Assembly (NCBI GenBank): GCA_964397995.1
Contig: CAYNLG010000013.1
Span: forward strand, 1-61,263
DNA length: 61,263 bases
Direction of reading: 5' to 3'
From: CAYNLG01 sp964397995
GTDB lineage: Bacteria; Planctomycetota; Phycisphaerae; FEN-1346
The notes under the pieces: generated by a model
The model's input: only the letters and a program-made list of their open reading frames with translations
Told to the model about the DNA's origin: nothing
Database searches by the model: none
Program-made: the position numbers and the translations under genes
In this document: piece by piece, positions 32,168 to 40,723 of the stretch
Layout: every line of letters starts with the position of its first letter
Position numbering within the stretch: position 1 is the stretch's first letter

Positions 32168-33361
32168 GTGACCACGCTGGCTCGCACGACGCCCGAGGCC
32201 GGGAGGCGGGGCCCCGCGGCGCGGCCGCCTGCCGTGCCGAGGCAGTTCCTGCTGGCGGTGGCGGCCCTGATGGCCCTCGGGCTGGTCATCGTCTTCAGCG
32301 CGAGCCGGTCGGTCGACCCCGCCGCCTGCCGCAGCACGTTCGACCGCCATATCGTGTACCTGGGCGTGGCGGCGCTGGCCGCGGCCGTCGGCATGGTCCT
32401 GCCGTACCGTCTGCTCAACCGGTGGTGGACGGCGGTGCCGGTCCTGGCGGTGGTGGTCGCGTTGCTGGTGGGGGTCCTCTTCTTCGGCGTCGAGCGGAAC
32501 CACGTCATGCGGTGGTACGAGGTGCCGATCGGAGGCGGCGCCACGGTCAGTTTCCAGCCCTCGGAGGTCGCGAAGATCGCCCTGGCGGTCTTCCTGGCGT
32601 GGTACTTTGCCCGGCCGCGCACCGACCCGAAACGCATCCTGGGCGGGTTTGCGGTGCCGATGGCGGCGGTGGGCGCGGTGACGCTGCTCATCGCGAAGGA
32701 GGACTTCGGCACGGGGGCGCTGGTGGGCCTGGTCGGGACGCTGGTCTGCGTCATCGCCGGGTGCCGCCTGCGCCATCTGGCGCTGCTCGTGCCGCCGGCC
32801 ACGTTCGTCCTGTATTGGTGGGTCTGGATGGTCCCGTTCCGCCGGGACCGGCTGCTGGCGTTCCTGGACCCCTGGGCCCACCAGGAGGGGGCGGGGTGGC
32901 ACGTTGGCCAGAGCCTGATGGGCATCGGCTGCGGGGGCCTCTTCGGCCGCGGCCTGGGCGAAGGCGTCCAGAAGTACTACATCCCCGAGAGCGACAGCGA
33001 CTTCGTCTTTGCCGTCCTCTGCGAGGAAATGGGCGTTCTGGGCGGGATCCTGATCCTCGGTCTCTTTGCCTTTCTCGTGTGGCAGGCCGGCCGCATCGTC
33101 GCCCGGGCCCGGGACCGCTTCGCGTACCTGCTGGCGTGCGGGCTCGTGCTCACCATCGGCCTCCAGGCGGTCATCAATGTCGGCGTTGTCACGGGGTCGC
33201 TGCCGGCCAAGGGCATTCCGCTGCCGTTCATCAGTTGCGGCGGGTCGGGGCTCCTGGCCATGGGCATGGCCGCGGGGCTCCTGGCGGGCATCGGCTGGCG
33301 GTCGGCACGGGCCGACGCCGGGGCCGCCCCCCTCGTAAGACGCCCCCGGGAGGCCATGTGA
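32168..33361 (+). CDS. ftsW: Peptidoglycan glycosyltransferase FtsW
   Basis: A 397-residue SEDS polymerase with about ten membrane helices. Recognisable parts are VIVFSASR in the first helix region, FQPSEVAKIALAVFLAWY, LLIAKEDFGTGAL with the acidic residue of the active cavity, RLLAFLDPW, ESDSDFVFAVLCEEMG and LPFISCGGSGLLAMG near the C-terminus. It polymerises glycan strands from lipid II with FtsI as partner. GTG start after GGGGAGGACGCT. Its last codon overlaps the murG start (GTGA). The cluster context favours FtsW over RodA. Confidence 0.93.
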   Translation: MTTLARTTPEAGRRGPAARPPAVPRQFLLAVAALMALGLVIVFSASRSVDPAACRSTFDRHIVYLGVAALAAAVGMVLPYRLLNRWWTAVPVLAVVVALLVGVLFFGVERNHVMRWYEVPIGGGATVSFQPSEVAKIALAVFLAWYFARPRTDPKRILGGFAVPMAAVGAVTLLIAKEDFGTGALVGLVGTLVCVIAGCRLRHLALLVPPATFVLYWWVWMVPFRRDRLLAFLDPWAHQEGAGWHVGQSLMGIGCGGLFGRGLGEGVQKYYIPESDSDFVFAVLCEEMGVLGGILILGLFAFLVWQAGRIVARARDRFAYLLACGLVLTIGLQAVINVGVVTGSLPAKGIPLPFISCGGSGLLAMGMAAGLLAGIGWRSARADAGAAPLVRRPREAM

Positions 33362-34557
33362 CCGGCGACCCCGCCATCCGCGAGACGGGCTCCCGCGTCG
33401 TCCTGGCGGGCGGCGGGACGGGCGGCCACCTGTACCCGGGCCTGGCCGTCGCCGAGGCCCTGCGGGCGGCCCGGCCCCAGACCGCCCTGGCGTTCTTGAC
33501 CACCGGCAAGGGTATCGACGCCCGTGTCATGGACGGCGCCCCGTACCCGGTCACGCGGCTGGCGACGCGGCCGTTTTTTGTGAAGCGGCCGTGGACGTGG
33601 CCGGGCCTGGCCGTGAGCCTGGTCCGGGCGGGCCTTCAGGCGCGGCGTCGGTTCCGGGAGTTCTGCCCTGAGGTGGCCATCGGCTTGGGCGGCTACGGGA
33701 GCTATGCCCCCCTGCGGGTCGCGCGGAAGTACGGCGTGGCGACCGTCGTCCTGAACCCGGACATCGCCGTCGGGCGGGCCAACCGACGCCTTGCCGCGGG
33801 GGCCGACCTCGTCTGTTGCCAGTTCCAGAAGACCGTGGACGCCCTCGCGGGCGTTGCCGAGGCGCGGCTCACGGGGTGCCCGGTGCGGGTGAGCCTGCTG
33901 GGGGCTGACCGGACCGAGGCGCTGGGGCACTTCGGCCTGGATGCCGCGCGGCGGACGCTGCTCGTGACGGGAGCCAGCCTCGGGGCTCGGAGCGTCAACC
34001 AGGCCGTCCTGCGGTGGCTCCGCAACGGAAACCTGCCCGAGAACTGGCAGATTCTGCACCTTTCCGGGGTATTAGACCACGACCGTGTGGCCAAGGCCTA
34101 CGGCGACCTGGACGTGCCGGTCGTCCTGCGGGCCTACGAGGACCGGATGGACCTGGTCTATGCGGCCGCGGACCTGGCTGTGGCGCGGGCCGGGGCCTCG
34201 ACGGTGGCCGAACTGACCGCCACGGGCACGCCGGCCGTCTTCCTGCCGTATCCGTATCACCGGGACCGGCACCAGGCCCGCCAGGCCCGGGCGGTCGAGG
34301 CGGCGGGTGCGGCGGTCGTGGTCGAGGACCGGCCGGACGCCCCGGAGGCGACGGCCCGCGGCCTGCGCGAGGCCGTCGAGGGCCTCGCGTCGGATGCCGC
34401 CCGGCTGGAGGCCATGGCCGCATCGGCCCGCGCGACCGGCCGTCCGGACGCCGCGGAGGCTGTGGCGGCCGCTGTGCTTGACTTGGCCGACGCCCGGACG
34501 CGGGCCCGCCATGAGGCGCTTTCGGCCGACGTTGACAAGGCCCGCCGTGGGCCGTAG
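33358..34557 (+). CDS. murG: UDP-GlcNAc:undecaprenyl-PP-MurNAc-pentapeptide GlcNAc transferase
   Basis: A 399-residue GT28 enzyme that turns lipid I into lipid II at the inner face of the membrane. The N-terminal lobe has VVLAGGGTGGHLYPGLAVAEAL and GLGGYGSYAPL. The C-terminal lobe has TGASLGARSVNQAV and the nucleotide-binding region AAADLAVARAGASTVAELTATGTPAVFLPYPYHRDRHQARQA, all standard for MurG. The GTG start overlaps the ftsW stop. murC begins 22 bases after the stop. Confidence 0.94.
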   Translation: MTGDPAIRETGSRVVLAGGGTGGHLYPGLAVAEALRAARPQTALAFLTTGKGIDARVMDGAPYPVTRLATRPFFVKRPWTWPGLAVSLVRAGLQARRRFREFCPEVAIGLGGYGSYAPLRVARKYGVATVVLNPDIAVGRANRRLAAGADLVCCQFQKTVDALAGVAEARLTGCPVRVSLLGADRTEALGHFGLDAARRTLLVTGASLGARSVNQAVLRWLRNGNLPENWQILHLSGVLDHDRVAKAYGDLDVPVVLRAYEDRMDLVYAAADLAVARAGASTVAELTATGTPAVFLPYPYHRDRHQARQARAVEAAGAAVVVEDRPDAPEATARGLREAVEGLASDAARLEAMAASARATGRPDAAEAVAAAVLDLADARTRARHEALSADVDKARRGP

Positions 34558-34579
34558 ACTCCGCGTGGAGAGCCGCTTG

Positions 34580-36037
34580 ATGACACCCGCCCCGACAGCC
34601 GACAAGCCGTTCGCCGGCCGCACGGTCCACTTCGTGGGCATCGGCGGGTGCGGCATGTCCGGCCTGGCGGAGTTCGTCCTGACGGAGGGCGGCCGGGTGT
34701 CGGGCAGCGACATGGCCGAGAACGCCGCCACACGGCGTCTGGAAGGGCTTGGCGCGGCCATCCACACCGGCCACGCCGCCGCCCACCTGGCCGAGGACGT
34801 GAGCCTGGTCGTGGCGAGCGCCGCCGTCGCGGCCGAGAACCCGGAGGTGGCCGCGGCCCACGCCCGCGATGTCCCCGTGCTGAAGTATGCGGCCTTCCTC
34901 GGCAAGCTGATGGACCTCAGGCGGGGCATGGCCGTCAGCGGCACGCACGGCAAGAGCACGACGACGGCGTGGCTGGCGTTCGTCCTGCGGGAATGCGGCC
35001 TGGACCCGAGTTTCGTGGTCGGGGCCGATGTGCCGCAACTCGGCGGCGGCGCCCACGTCGGGGCCGGCGAGCACTTCGTCGCCGAGGCCTGCGAGTTCGA
35101 CCGCTCGTTCCTGAACCTGCGGCCGGAGGCGGCCTGCATCCTGAACGTGGACGAGGACCACCTGGACTGCTATCCCGGGGGCCTGGAAGAGATCCGGGCG
35201 GCCTTCCGGGCGTTTGCCGGGCGGACCCGCGAGGGCGGCCTGCTGGTTGTCAACGGGGCCGATCCCCGCACGCGTGAGGCCGTCGCGGGGGTCGCGCGGC
35301 CCACCGCCACCTTCGGCATCGGCGGCGACTGGGACTGGCGGGCGGAGTCCATCGAGCCCTTGCCGGACGGGCTGACCTTCGATATCTACCGCCAGGGGGC
35401 CCTCTACGGCCACGTTCGCATCGCCCTGGCCGGCAACCACAACGTGCTGAACGCCCTGGCCGTGGCCGCCTTGGCCGACTGGGCGGGGGCCCCGGCCGAG
35501 GCCGTCTGCGAGGCCCTGGGGCGGTTCACCGGGTGTGCGCGGCGGATGGAACTGGTGGGCGAGGCGGCCGGGGTCAAGGTGCTGGACGATTACGCGCACC
35601 ATCCCGTCGAGATCGCCGCCACCCTCAAGGCCGCGCGGAACCGGTTCCGGCCGGCGCGGCTGTGGGTGGTCTTCCAGCCGCACCAGCACAGCCGCACCCG
35701 CTTCCTGCTGAAAGATTTTGCGCTGGCCCTGCTGCAGGCCGATAAACTGGTCGTCCCGGACATCTACTTTGTGCGGGACAGCGAGAACGAGCGCCAGGCG
35801 GTGCGGAGCGAGGACCTCGTGGCGCTGGTCCAGGCCCACGGGGCCGACGCCGTCTACATCCAGTCGTTCGACAGTATCGCCCACTACCTGGGCGAAAGCC
35901 TCCAGCCGGGCGACGTTCTGCTCGTCATGGGTGCCGGCGACGTGTGGCGCCTGGCGCGGCCGGTGCTGCGCGCCCTGGGCGACCGCCACGCCGCCCGCGA
36001 AGCAAGGACCCCCGATGGCCATCTTCAAGGGACTTGA
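34580..36037 (+). CDS. murC: UDP-MurNAc L-alanine ligase
   Basis: A 485-residue Mur ligase starting the stem peptide. The UDP-sugar domain opens with VHFVGIGGCGMSGLAEF, the ATP loop is VSGTHGKSTTTAWLAFVL, and DDYAHHPVEIAATLKAAR plus FQPHQHSRTRFLLKDFALAL mark the C-terminal domain. Glu and His ligands around EACEFDRSFLNL and NVDEDHLDCY are conserved. ATG 34580 has GGAGAG upstream at 9 bases. It overlaps the murB start by 23 bases. In a cluster without murD, MurC is complete and shows no sign of an extra ligase domain. Confidence 0.94.
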   Translation: MTPAPTADKPFAGRTVHFVGIGGCGMSGLAEFVLTEGGRVSGSDMAENAATRRLEGLGAAIHTGHAAAHLAEDVSLVVASAAVAAENPEVAAAHARDVPVLKYAAFLGKLMDLRRGMAVSGTHGKSTTTAWLAFVLRECGLDPSFVVGADVPQLGGGAHVGAGEHFVAEACEFDRSFLNLRPEAACILNVDEDHLDCYPGGLEEIRAAFRAFAGRTREGGLLVVNGADPRTREAVAGVARPTATFGIGGDWDWRAESIEPLPDGLTFDIYRQGALYGHVRIALAGNHNVLNALAVAALADWAGAPAEAVCEALGRFTGCARRMELVGEAAGVKVLDDYAHHPVEIAATLKAARNRFRPARLWVVFQPHQHSRTRFLLKDFALALLQADKLVVPDIYFVRDSENERQAVRSEDLVALVQAHGADAVYIQSFDSIAHYLGESLQPGDVLLVMGAGDVWRLARPVLRALGDRHAAREARTPDGHLQGT

Positions 36038-36902
36038 CGACATCGTGACGCGGGACGCCCCGCTGGGGCGGATGACCACCTTTGGCGTGGGCGGCCACGC
36101 GGAGTACCTCGTGCGCCCCCGCACGGAGGACGAACTCCACGAGGTCCTCCACCGCTGCGACGCCGAGGGCGTGCCCGTACGGGCCCTCGGCCGCGGGTCG
36201 AACCTTCTGGTCCGTGACGAAGGCGTCTCCGGGGCCGTCGTCCAGCTCGTCGGCAAGGCCTTCAGCCGCATCGACGTCGAGGGCGACCTTGTCCGGGCCG
36301 GCGCGGCCGCGCCTATCCGCAAAGTGGTCGAGGAGGCCGCCCGACACGGCCTGTCGGGCGTGGAGTGCCTGGTGGGCATCCCGGGGTTCGTGGGCGGCGG
36401 GGTGCGGATGAACGCCGGTGGCCGCTTCGGCGACATCGGCCAGACCGTCGAACGCGTCAAGGTCATGGACACCCACGGCGAGCCGTTCTACCGCGAACGC
36501 GACGACCTCGCCTTCGGCTACCGCACCAGCAACATCTCGGCCCGGTTCATCCTGGAGGCCGAGCTGCGCCTCGTCCCGGAGGCCGAAAAGGCCATTCTTG
36601 CCCGCATGCGCAAGATCTGGATCGCCCGCACCAACACCCAGCCCACCAGCGGCGCCAGCGCGGGGTGCATCTTCAAGAACCCGCGCGGCATGTCGGCCGG
36701 GGCCCTGATCGACCAGGCGGGCCTGAAGGGCGAGACGGGAGGCGGCGTCATGATCTCCCGCAAGCACGCCAACTACGTCGTCGTTAAGGACCTCGAGACC
36801 GCCACCGCCGCCGACGTCCTCGCCCTTGTCGAGACGATGAAGGCGGCCGTCAAGGACCGCTTCGACGTGGACCTCGAACTGGAGATCCAGGTGTGGCCGT
36901 GA
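36015..36902 (+). CDS. murB: UDP-N-acetylenolpyruvoylglucosamine reductase
   Basis: A 295-residue FAD enzyme reducing enolpyruvyl-UDP-GlcNAc to UDP-MurNAc. TTFGVGGHAEYLVRP and ALGRGSNLLVRDEG bind FAD, GIPGFVGGGVRMNAGGRFGDI is the central signature, and FGYRTS carries the substrate-binding Tyr-Arg. The proton-donating Ser of the E. coli enzyme (GSFFKNP) is Cys here (AGCIFKNP), a variant also present in some other lineages. The tail GGVMISRKHANYVV supplies late active-site residues. It appears to be the short type II form. ATG 36015 follows AAGGA. ddl starts in its stop codon. Confidence 0.93.
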   Translation: MAIFKGLDDIVTRDAPLGRMTTFGVGGHAEYLVRPRTEDELHEVLHRCDAEGVPVRALGRGSNLLVRDEGVSGAVVQLVGKAFSRIDVEGDLVRAGAAAPIRKVVEEAARHGLSGVECLVGIPGFVGGGVRMNAGGRFGDIGQTVERVKVMDTHGEPFYRERDDLAFGYRTSNISARFILEAELRLVPEAEKAILARMRKIWIARTNTQPTSGASAGCIFKNPRGMSAGALIDQAGLKGETGGGVMISRKHANYVVVKDLETATAADVLALVETMKAAVKDRFDVDLELEIQVWP

Positions 36903-37894
36903 GCGAAACGCCCCAATTCGGGCCTCCGGGGGCGGCTATGGCCGTCGCCGTGCTCATGGGCGGCCCGTCCCGCGAACGCGAGGTCAGCCTCGCCAGCGGC
37001 CGCGCGGTCGCCGAGGCCCTGGCCGCGCGGGGCCACGCGGTGCGGGCGCTGGACGTGCGGCCGGGGGGCGTGACGGCCGACCTGCTGGCGGGCTCGGACG
37101 TGGCGTTTCTGGCCCTCCACGGGGCCTGGGGCGAGGATGGCGGGGTCCAGCGCGAGCTTGAGGCCCTCGGCGTCCCGTACACCGGGTCCGGGCCGCAGGC
37201 GTCGGCCCTGGCCATGGACAAGGTGGCCGCCAAGGAGCGGTTTGCGGCGTGCGGCGTGCCGACGCCGGCGTACCGCGTGGTGGCCCGAGGCGACGAACGC
37301 GGCCTCAGGGCGGCCTGCGAGGCCCTCGGGCCGGGTGTCGTCGTGAAGCCCGTGGCCGATGGGTCGAGCATCCACGTGGCCCTCTGCGACGGCCCGCAGG
37401 CTGCCCAGGAGGGCGCCGAGGCCGTCTGGGCCGACGATGAGCACGCCCTTGTGGAGCGCCGCATCGCGGGCCGCGAGTTGACCGTGGGCCTCCTGGGTGA
37501 GACGCCCCTGCCGGTGCTGGAAATCTGTGTGCCCGGCGGGTGGTACGACTACCACATGAAGTACGAATCGGGCCGGACCGAGTACGTTTTCGAGCACGGC
37601 CTGGCCGAACCGGTCGAAGTCCGCGTCATCGAGGCGGCCCTGGCGGCCCACCGGGCCCTCGGTTGCCGCGACCTCTCGCGGGTCGACCTGATGCTGACCG
37701 CCGCCGCCGAGCCGCTCGTCCTGGAGGTCAACACGACCCCCGGGTTTACGGGCCACAGCCTGGTGCCGAAGGCGGCCGGGCGGGCGGGCATCCCGTTTCC
37801 GCGGCTGTGCGAGCGCCTGACGGAAATGGCCCTGGCGCGGGCGCCGGAGGGAAACGCCGCAGCCGCCGTGAACCAGGAGGCCGAGCGTGGCTGA
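36899..37894 (+). CDS. ddl: D-alanine-D-alanine ligase
   Basis: A 331-residue ATP-grasp enzyme making D-Ala-D-Ala for MurF. Seen are VLMGGPSREREVSLASGRAVAEAL (first Ala site), ALHGAWGEDGGVQRELEALGVPYTGSG, MDKVAAKERFAACGVPTP, VVKPVADGSS (ATP lysine) and LEVNTTPGFTGHSLVPKAAG (Mg and second Ala site). The YDYHMKYESGRTEYV segment matches the omega loop. GTG 36899 overlaps the murB stop; GTG 36893 is an in-frame alternative. It overlaps ftsQ by 8 bases. Confidence 0.95.
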   Translation: MSETPQFGPPGAAMAVAVLMGGPSREREVSLASGRAVAEALAARGHAVRALDVRPGGVTADLLAGSDVAFLALHGAWGEDGGVQRELEALGVPYTGSGPQASALAMDKVAAKERFAACGVPTPAYRVVARGDERGLRAACEALGPGVVVKPVADGSSIHVALCDGPQAAQEGAEAVWADDEHALVERRIAGRELTVGLLGETPLPVLEICVPGGWYDYHMKYESGRTEYVFEHGLAEPVEVRVIEAALAAHRALGCRDLSRVDLMLTAAAEPLVLEVNTTPGFTGHSLVPKAAGRAGIPFPRLCERLTEMALARAPEGNAAAAVNQEAERG

Positions 37895-38831
37895 GAGCCG
37901 CTCCACCTCGAAACGCACGCCAGACGGGCCGAGCCTGCGCCGCCGGGCGCTCGTTGCCGCGGGCCTCGTTCTGCTCGTGATCGGCGGCTGCGCGGGCCTC
38001 TGGGCCGGGTTCCGGGCCCTCGGGCGGATCGCCGCCACCAGCCCCGCGTACCTGGTCTCCCGCGAGGACGTGAGCTTGGTGCGGGGGCCGGCGTGGATGA
38101 CCCCCGAGATGCGGGCCGAGCTGGACCTGGCGTCGCTCGCGCCCGAGTTCCCGGACCGTATCAGCTTGCTGGACAAGGACTTATGCCGGCGAATCGCCGA
38201 CGCGTACGCCTCGTCGCTCTGGGTCGAGCGGGTTGAGGCCGTCGAGAAGCGCGACCCTCGGGTCGATCCTGATTGCCGCCTCGTCGTCAGGCTCAAGTTC
38301 CGCCGCCCGGTGGCCTTTATCCGCGACGGCGGGGCCTACTGCCTCGTCGACGAGCAGGGCGTCCGCCTGCCCGGACGATACCGCGAGCCGGTCTTGCGGC
38401 AATGCGGCCGCGACGGGCGGGACCAGCCGCTGCTGGTCCTGGCGGGCGTGGAAGGGCCCGCGCCGCGGCCGGGCCAGGTCTGGGCCTCCGATGCCCTCCA
38501 GGCGGGGCTGCACGTGGCCGACGGCCTGACGGCGCGGCAGGGCGTGTACGGCCTGCGCGTCGTGGACGTTTCGAACGTGGGCTACCGCCGCAGCGACGCG
38601 CGGCCTGAGGTGACCGTCTACACGGCCAACCGGACGGAAATTCGCTGGGGCAAGGCCCCGACGCGCCAGGCGGCGCTGCTGGCCGAGAAGTCCATCGCCC
38701 GCAAGGTCGAGTACCTGGACTACGTTTACGAGCAGATCGGCCGTTTTGACGGCGTGCTCGACTATATCGATATCCCCAACGAGGTGATCCGCCGCCGCAC
38801 AGCCGACGGCGGGCACCGGGTCCGGAGTTGA
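37887..38831 (+). CDS. ftsQ: FtsQ-like division protein
   Basis: A 314-residue bitopic protein: cytoplasmic basic N-terminus (RSTSKRTPDGPSLRRR), one membrane helix (ALVAAGLVLLVIGGCAGLWAGF) and a periplasmic region with a POTRA-like start. The pattern SLWVERVEAVEKRDPRVDPDCRLVVRLKFRRPVAFIRDGGAYCLVDEQGVRL matches the beta domain of FtsQ, where R-PVA and the LVDxxG turn recur. FtsQ ties FtsL/FtsB to FtsW/FtsI. GTG 37887 has ACCAGGAGG at 6 bases. Position after ddl is canonical, but ftsA and ftsZ do not follow. Confidence 0.75.
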   Translation: MAESRSTSKRTPDGPSLRRRALVAAGLVLLVIGGCAGLWAGFRALGRIAATSPAYLVSREDVSLVRGPAWMTPEMRAELDLASLAPEFPDRISLLDKDLCRRIADAYASSLWVERVEAVEKRDPRVDPDCRLVVRLKFRRPVAFIRDGGAYCLVDEQGVRLPGRYREPVLRQCGRDGRDQPLLVLAGVEGPAPRPGQVWASDALQAGLHVADGLTARQGVYGLRVVDVSNVGYRRSDARPEVTVYTANRTEIRWGKAPTRQAALLAEKSIARKVEYLDYVYEQIGRFDGVLDYIDIPNEVIRRRTADGGHRVRS

Positions 38832-38833
38832 CG

Positions 38834-39550
38834 ATGGCGGCCCCGCCGGAGGCCGACTGCCGCGCGGCATGGGCGCACCTCGCCTTGGCGTGGTGTGTGT
38901 GGTTGCTGGCGTGGCTTGCGCCGGCCCTGTTCCTGGGGCCGCACGTGACGGTGCCCGTGCCGTGGCTCGGGGCCGAGACGGCGCCGGCGGCGCTGGCGAT
39001 CGGGGCGGCTTTCTTTCTTGTGGCGATATGGCCATTCTGGCCCGCATGGGCCCGTGGCGCCGCGTGCGAGCGGCTTTTCCAGGTCTGGCTCGGACGCACC
39101 CTGCTCGAGGCCGCGGGCCTTCTGGCGATGGCGGCGCCCTTCGTCTGCGTCGCGTGGGCCTTGGCGAACCGGCCGGTGCCGCTGGAGGCGGTCTTGGCCA
39201 CGGGCGGGCTTCTGGCGGCCATCGGCGTGGGGTTCCGGGCCGTTTGGGTCGGCGTCGGCCCGGCGTGGGGCCGGTGGGTGGTGGCGGCGGCGCTGGCGTT
39301 GGTCGGATGGCCCGTGATACTCGAATACGCGGCCTTAGAGACCCTTGGGCGGGGGTTTCCGCACCACTTCGGCGTGAGCCCGCTTGTGGGGGCGGCCCGG
39401 GTGGCGGGCGGCGGGATGCCCGAGGGCGGCTGGCTCCTGGCCTCGACGCTGGTCGCCTGGCCGGTGCTGGCGGCCGGGCTGCTGGCGGTCGGGGCGTCGG
39501 AACTGGCCTGGCGGCGAAGCCGTGGCAAGCCGCTTAACCCCATTCCCTAG
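38834..39550 (+). CDS. Polytopic membrane protein of unknown function
   Basis: A 238-residue protein with about six hydrophobic helices (LALAWCVWLLAWLAPALFL, AALAIGAAFFLVAIWPFW, LEAAGLLAMAAPFVCVAWAL, AVLATGGLLAAIGVGF, WVVAAALALVGWPVILEYAAL, LASTLVAWPVLAAGLLAVGA). No family is recognised. It begins 2 bases after the ftsQ stop (ATG 38834; TTG 38828 would overlap it), so it is the last gene of the cluster, in the position normally held by ftsA. Its stop is 6 bases from the convergent acyltransferase stop. Confidence 0.7.
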   Translation: MAAPPEADCRAAWAHLALAWCVWLLAWLAPALFLGPHVTVPVPWLGAETAPAALAIGAAFFLVAIWPFWPAWARGAACERLFQVWLGRTLLEAAGLLAMAAPFVCVAWALANRPVPLEAVLATGGLLAAIGVGFRAVWVGVGPAWGRWVVAAALALVGWPVILEYAALETLGRGFPHHFGVSPLVGAARVAGGGMPEGGWLLASTLVAWPVLAAGLLAVGASELAWRRSRGKPLNPIP

Positions 39551-39556
39551 GAGGCC

Positions 39557-40504
39557 TTAGCTTGCTTCGGCTGCGGCCTCCTTCGCGGCGCGGCGCTCCT
39601 CGGGCGGGCGCGTCTTCCAGCGCCGATGCACCCACAGGTACTGGTCCGGGGCCATGCGGACGAGCCGTTCCAGGGCGGCCGTGAACCGCGCCGTGATGGC
39701 CACCGCCCCGTCCAGGCCGCGCTCGTAGTCGGCCGGGTCGATGACGTCGGTGACGACACCGCGGTAGCGGAACCGGTCGCCGAGGCGGTACGCGCCGCCG
39801 ACGATGATGGGGGCCTGTTGCTCTAAGGCCAGGTAGGCAATGGATTTATAGACGGAGGCTTTGCGGCCGAAGAAGGGCACGAAGAAGCCGCGGCGGCCAG
39901 CGTCCTGGTCGGCAGGAAAGGCCAGACGCATGCCGCGCTCCAGGTGGCTCATGGCGAGCTCGGTCATGCCGAACTTCGAGAGGATGGCCTGGCCGGCGGC
40001 TTCGCGGAGACGCCGTATGTGCTTGTCGAGCAAGGGGTTATCGAGCGGGCGGCCGACCGAGACCGTTGGGTAGCCCATGGCGGCCATGCAGTAGGCCCCG
40101 AGTTCCCAGTTGCCGAAGTGGCCGCCGACCACCAGGCATGGCCGGTTCTCCGAGAGAAGAGCAAAATATTCCTGCATGCCCTCACCCAGCTCGAAGTGTT
40201 TGAAAAAGGCGTTGAACTGGGTCAGGCGGTTCATTTGGAGCACTTCCGCGCCGACCATGATCATGTGCTGGAAGCTGCGCCGAGCGACCCGCCGGAGGGC
40301 CGGGTCCGGCGCCTCCGGGAAGGCCGCGCGCAGGTTCGCGAGCGCGATCTTCCGGTGCCGCGCGTCAAGGCGGTAGAGGATGGCCCCGGCAAGGCGGGCC
40401 GTCGCGAGGTTCAGGTCGATGGGAAAGCAGCCCAGGACCATCTGGACGAAGCGCAGGGCCGCGTACTGGAGCCACCAGACGGCCTTTTGGCGGAGTTCGG
40501 CCAT
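39557..40504 (-). CDS. LpxL-type lysophospholipid/lipid A acyltransferase
   Basis: A 315-residue membrane-associated enzyme of the HtrB/LpxL family. The N-terminus has a hydrophobic helix (WWLQYAALRFVQMVLGCFPI), then NLRAAFPEAPDPALRRVARRSFQH. The catalytic HxxxxE is HFGNWE (129-134). FPADQDAGRRGFFVPFFGRKASVYKSIAYLAL is the second family block. Members add secondary acyl chains to lipid A or related lipids. With kdsB in the same window this supports an LPS-like outer membrane. ATG 40504 has no Shine-Dalgarno and lies 6 bases after a clear -10, so a leaderless mRNA is expected. Confidence 0.87.
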   Translation of the reverse strand: MAELRQKAVWWLQYAALRFVQMVLGCFPIDLNLATARLAGAILYRLDARHRKIALANLRAAFPEAPDPALRRVARRSFQHMIMVGAEVLQMNRLTQFNAFFKHFELGEGMQEYFALLSENRPCLVVGGHFGNWELGAYCMAAMGYPTVSVGRPLDNPLLDKHIRRLREAAGQAILSKFGMTELAMSHLERGMRLAFPADQDAGRRGFFVPFFGRKASVYKSIAYLALEQQAPIIVGGAYRLGDRFRYRGVVTDVIDPADYERGLDGAVAITARFTAALERLVRMAPDQYLWVHRRWKTRPPEERRAAKEAAAEAS

Positions 40505-40510
40505 GCGGCG

Positions 40511-40539
40511 ATTGTAGGGGGGGGTGTGCGGGGCGTCAA
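40511..40539 (-). promoter_or_regulatory. Leaderless promoter of the LpxL-type gene
   Basis: On the minus strand TTGACG (40539-40534), a 17-bp spacer and TACAAT (40516-40511). The -10 element ends 6 bases before the ATG, so transcription should begin at the A of the start codon. Confidence 0.65.
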
Positions 40540-40597
40540 CGGGGCGCGGGCGAAACGGCGAGGGCGGCGTAGAAGCCAACGAGAAGGGATGCGTAGA

Positions 40598-40650
40598 AAT
40601 GCGAAAGCCGGAATGCGGAGTGCGAAATACCGGCAAAGGCAGAACGGCAA
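40598..40650 (+). repeat. Dispersed short repeats (GAATGCGG and CAGAACGGC families)
   Basis: AAATGCGAAAGCCGGAATGC and the following bases form a degenerate run of (G/A)AATGCG(G/A) units. GGCAGAACGGCAA (40638-40650) follows. Copies of the first family recur at 41011-41038 (GAATGCGGAAGCCCGAATGC) and of the second at 40795-40807 (minus orientation) and 42800-42842. Confidence 0.5.
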
Positions 40651-40691
40651 TGACACCGCTGAAGGGGCGTGTGCACGTGCTCCTGGCGCGC

Positions 40692-40723
40692 ATACTATAG
40701 GGTTGGTTTGTATCCTATAGTAT
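40692..40723. repeat. A+T-rich perfect inverted repeat
   Basis: ATACTATAGG (40692-40701) and CCTATAGTAT (40714-40723) are perfect inverted copies around a 12-base loop. It could be a two-fold operator, a hairpin or a remnant of a mobile element end. No flanking direct repeat is evident. Confidence 0.45.

Noticed and set aside
36015..36902. Inactivated MurB because the catalytic Ser is Cys
   Set aside because: Cys at this position occurs naturally in other MurB proteins, and all other motifs are intact.
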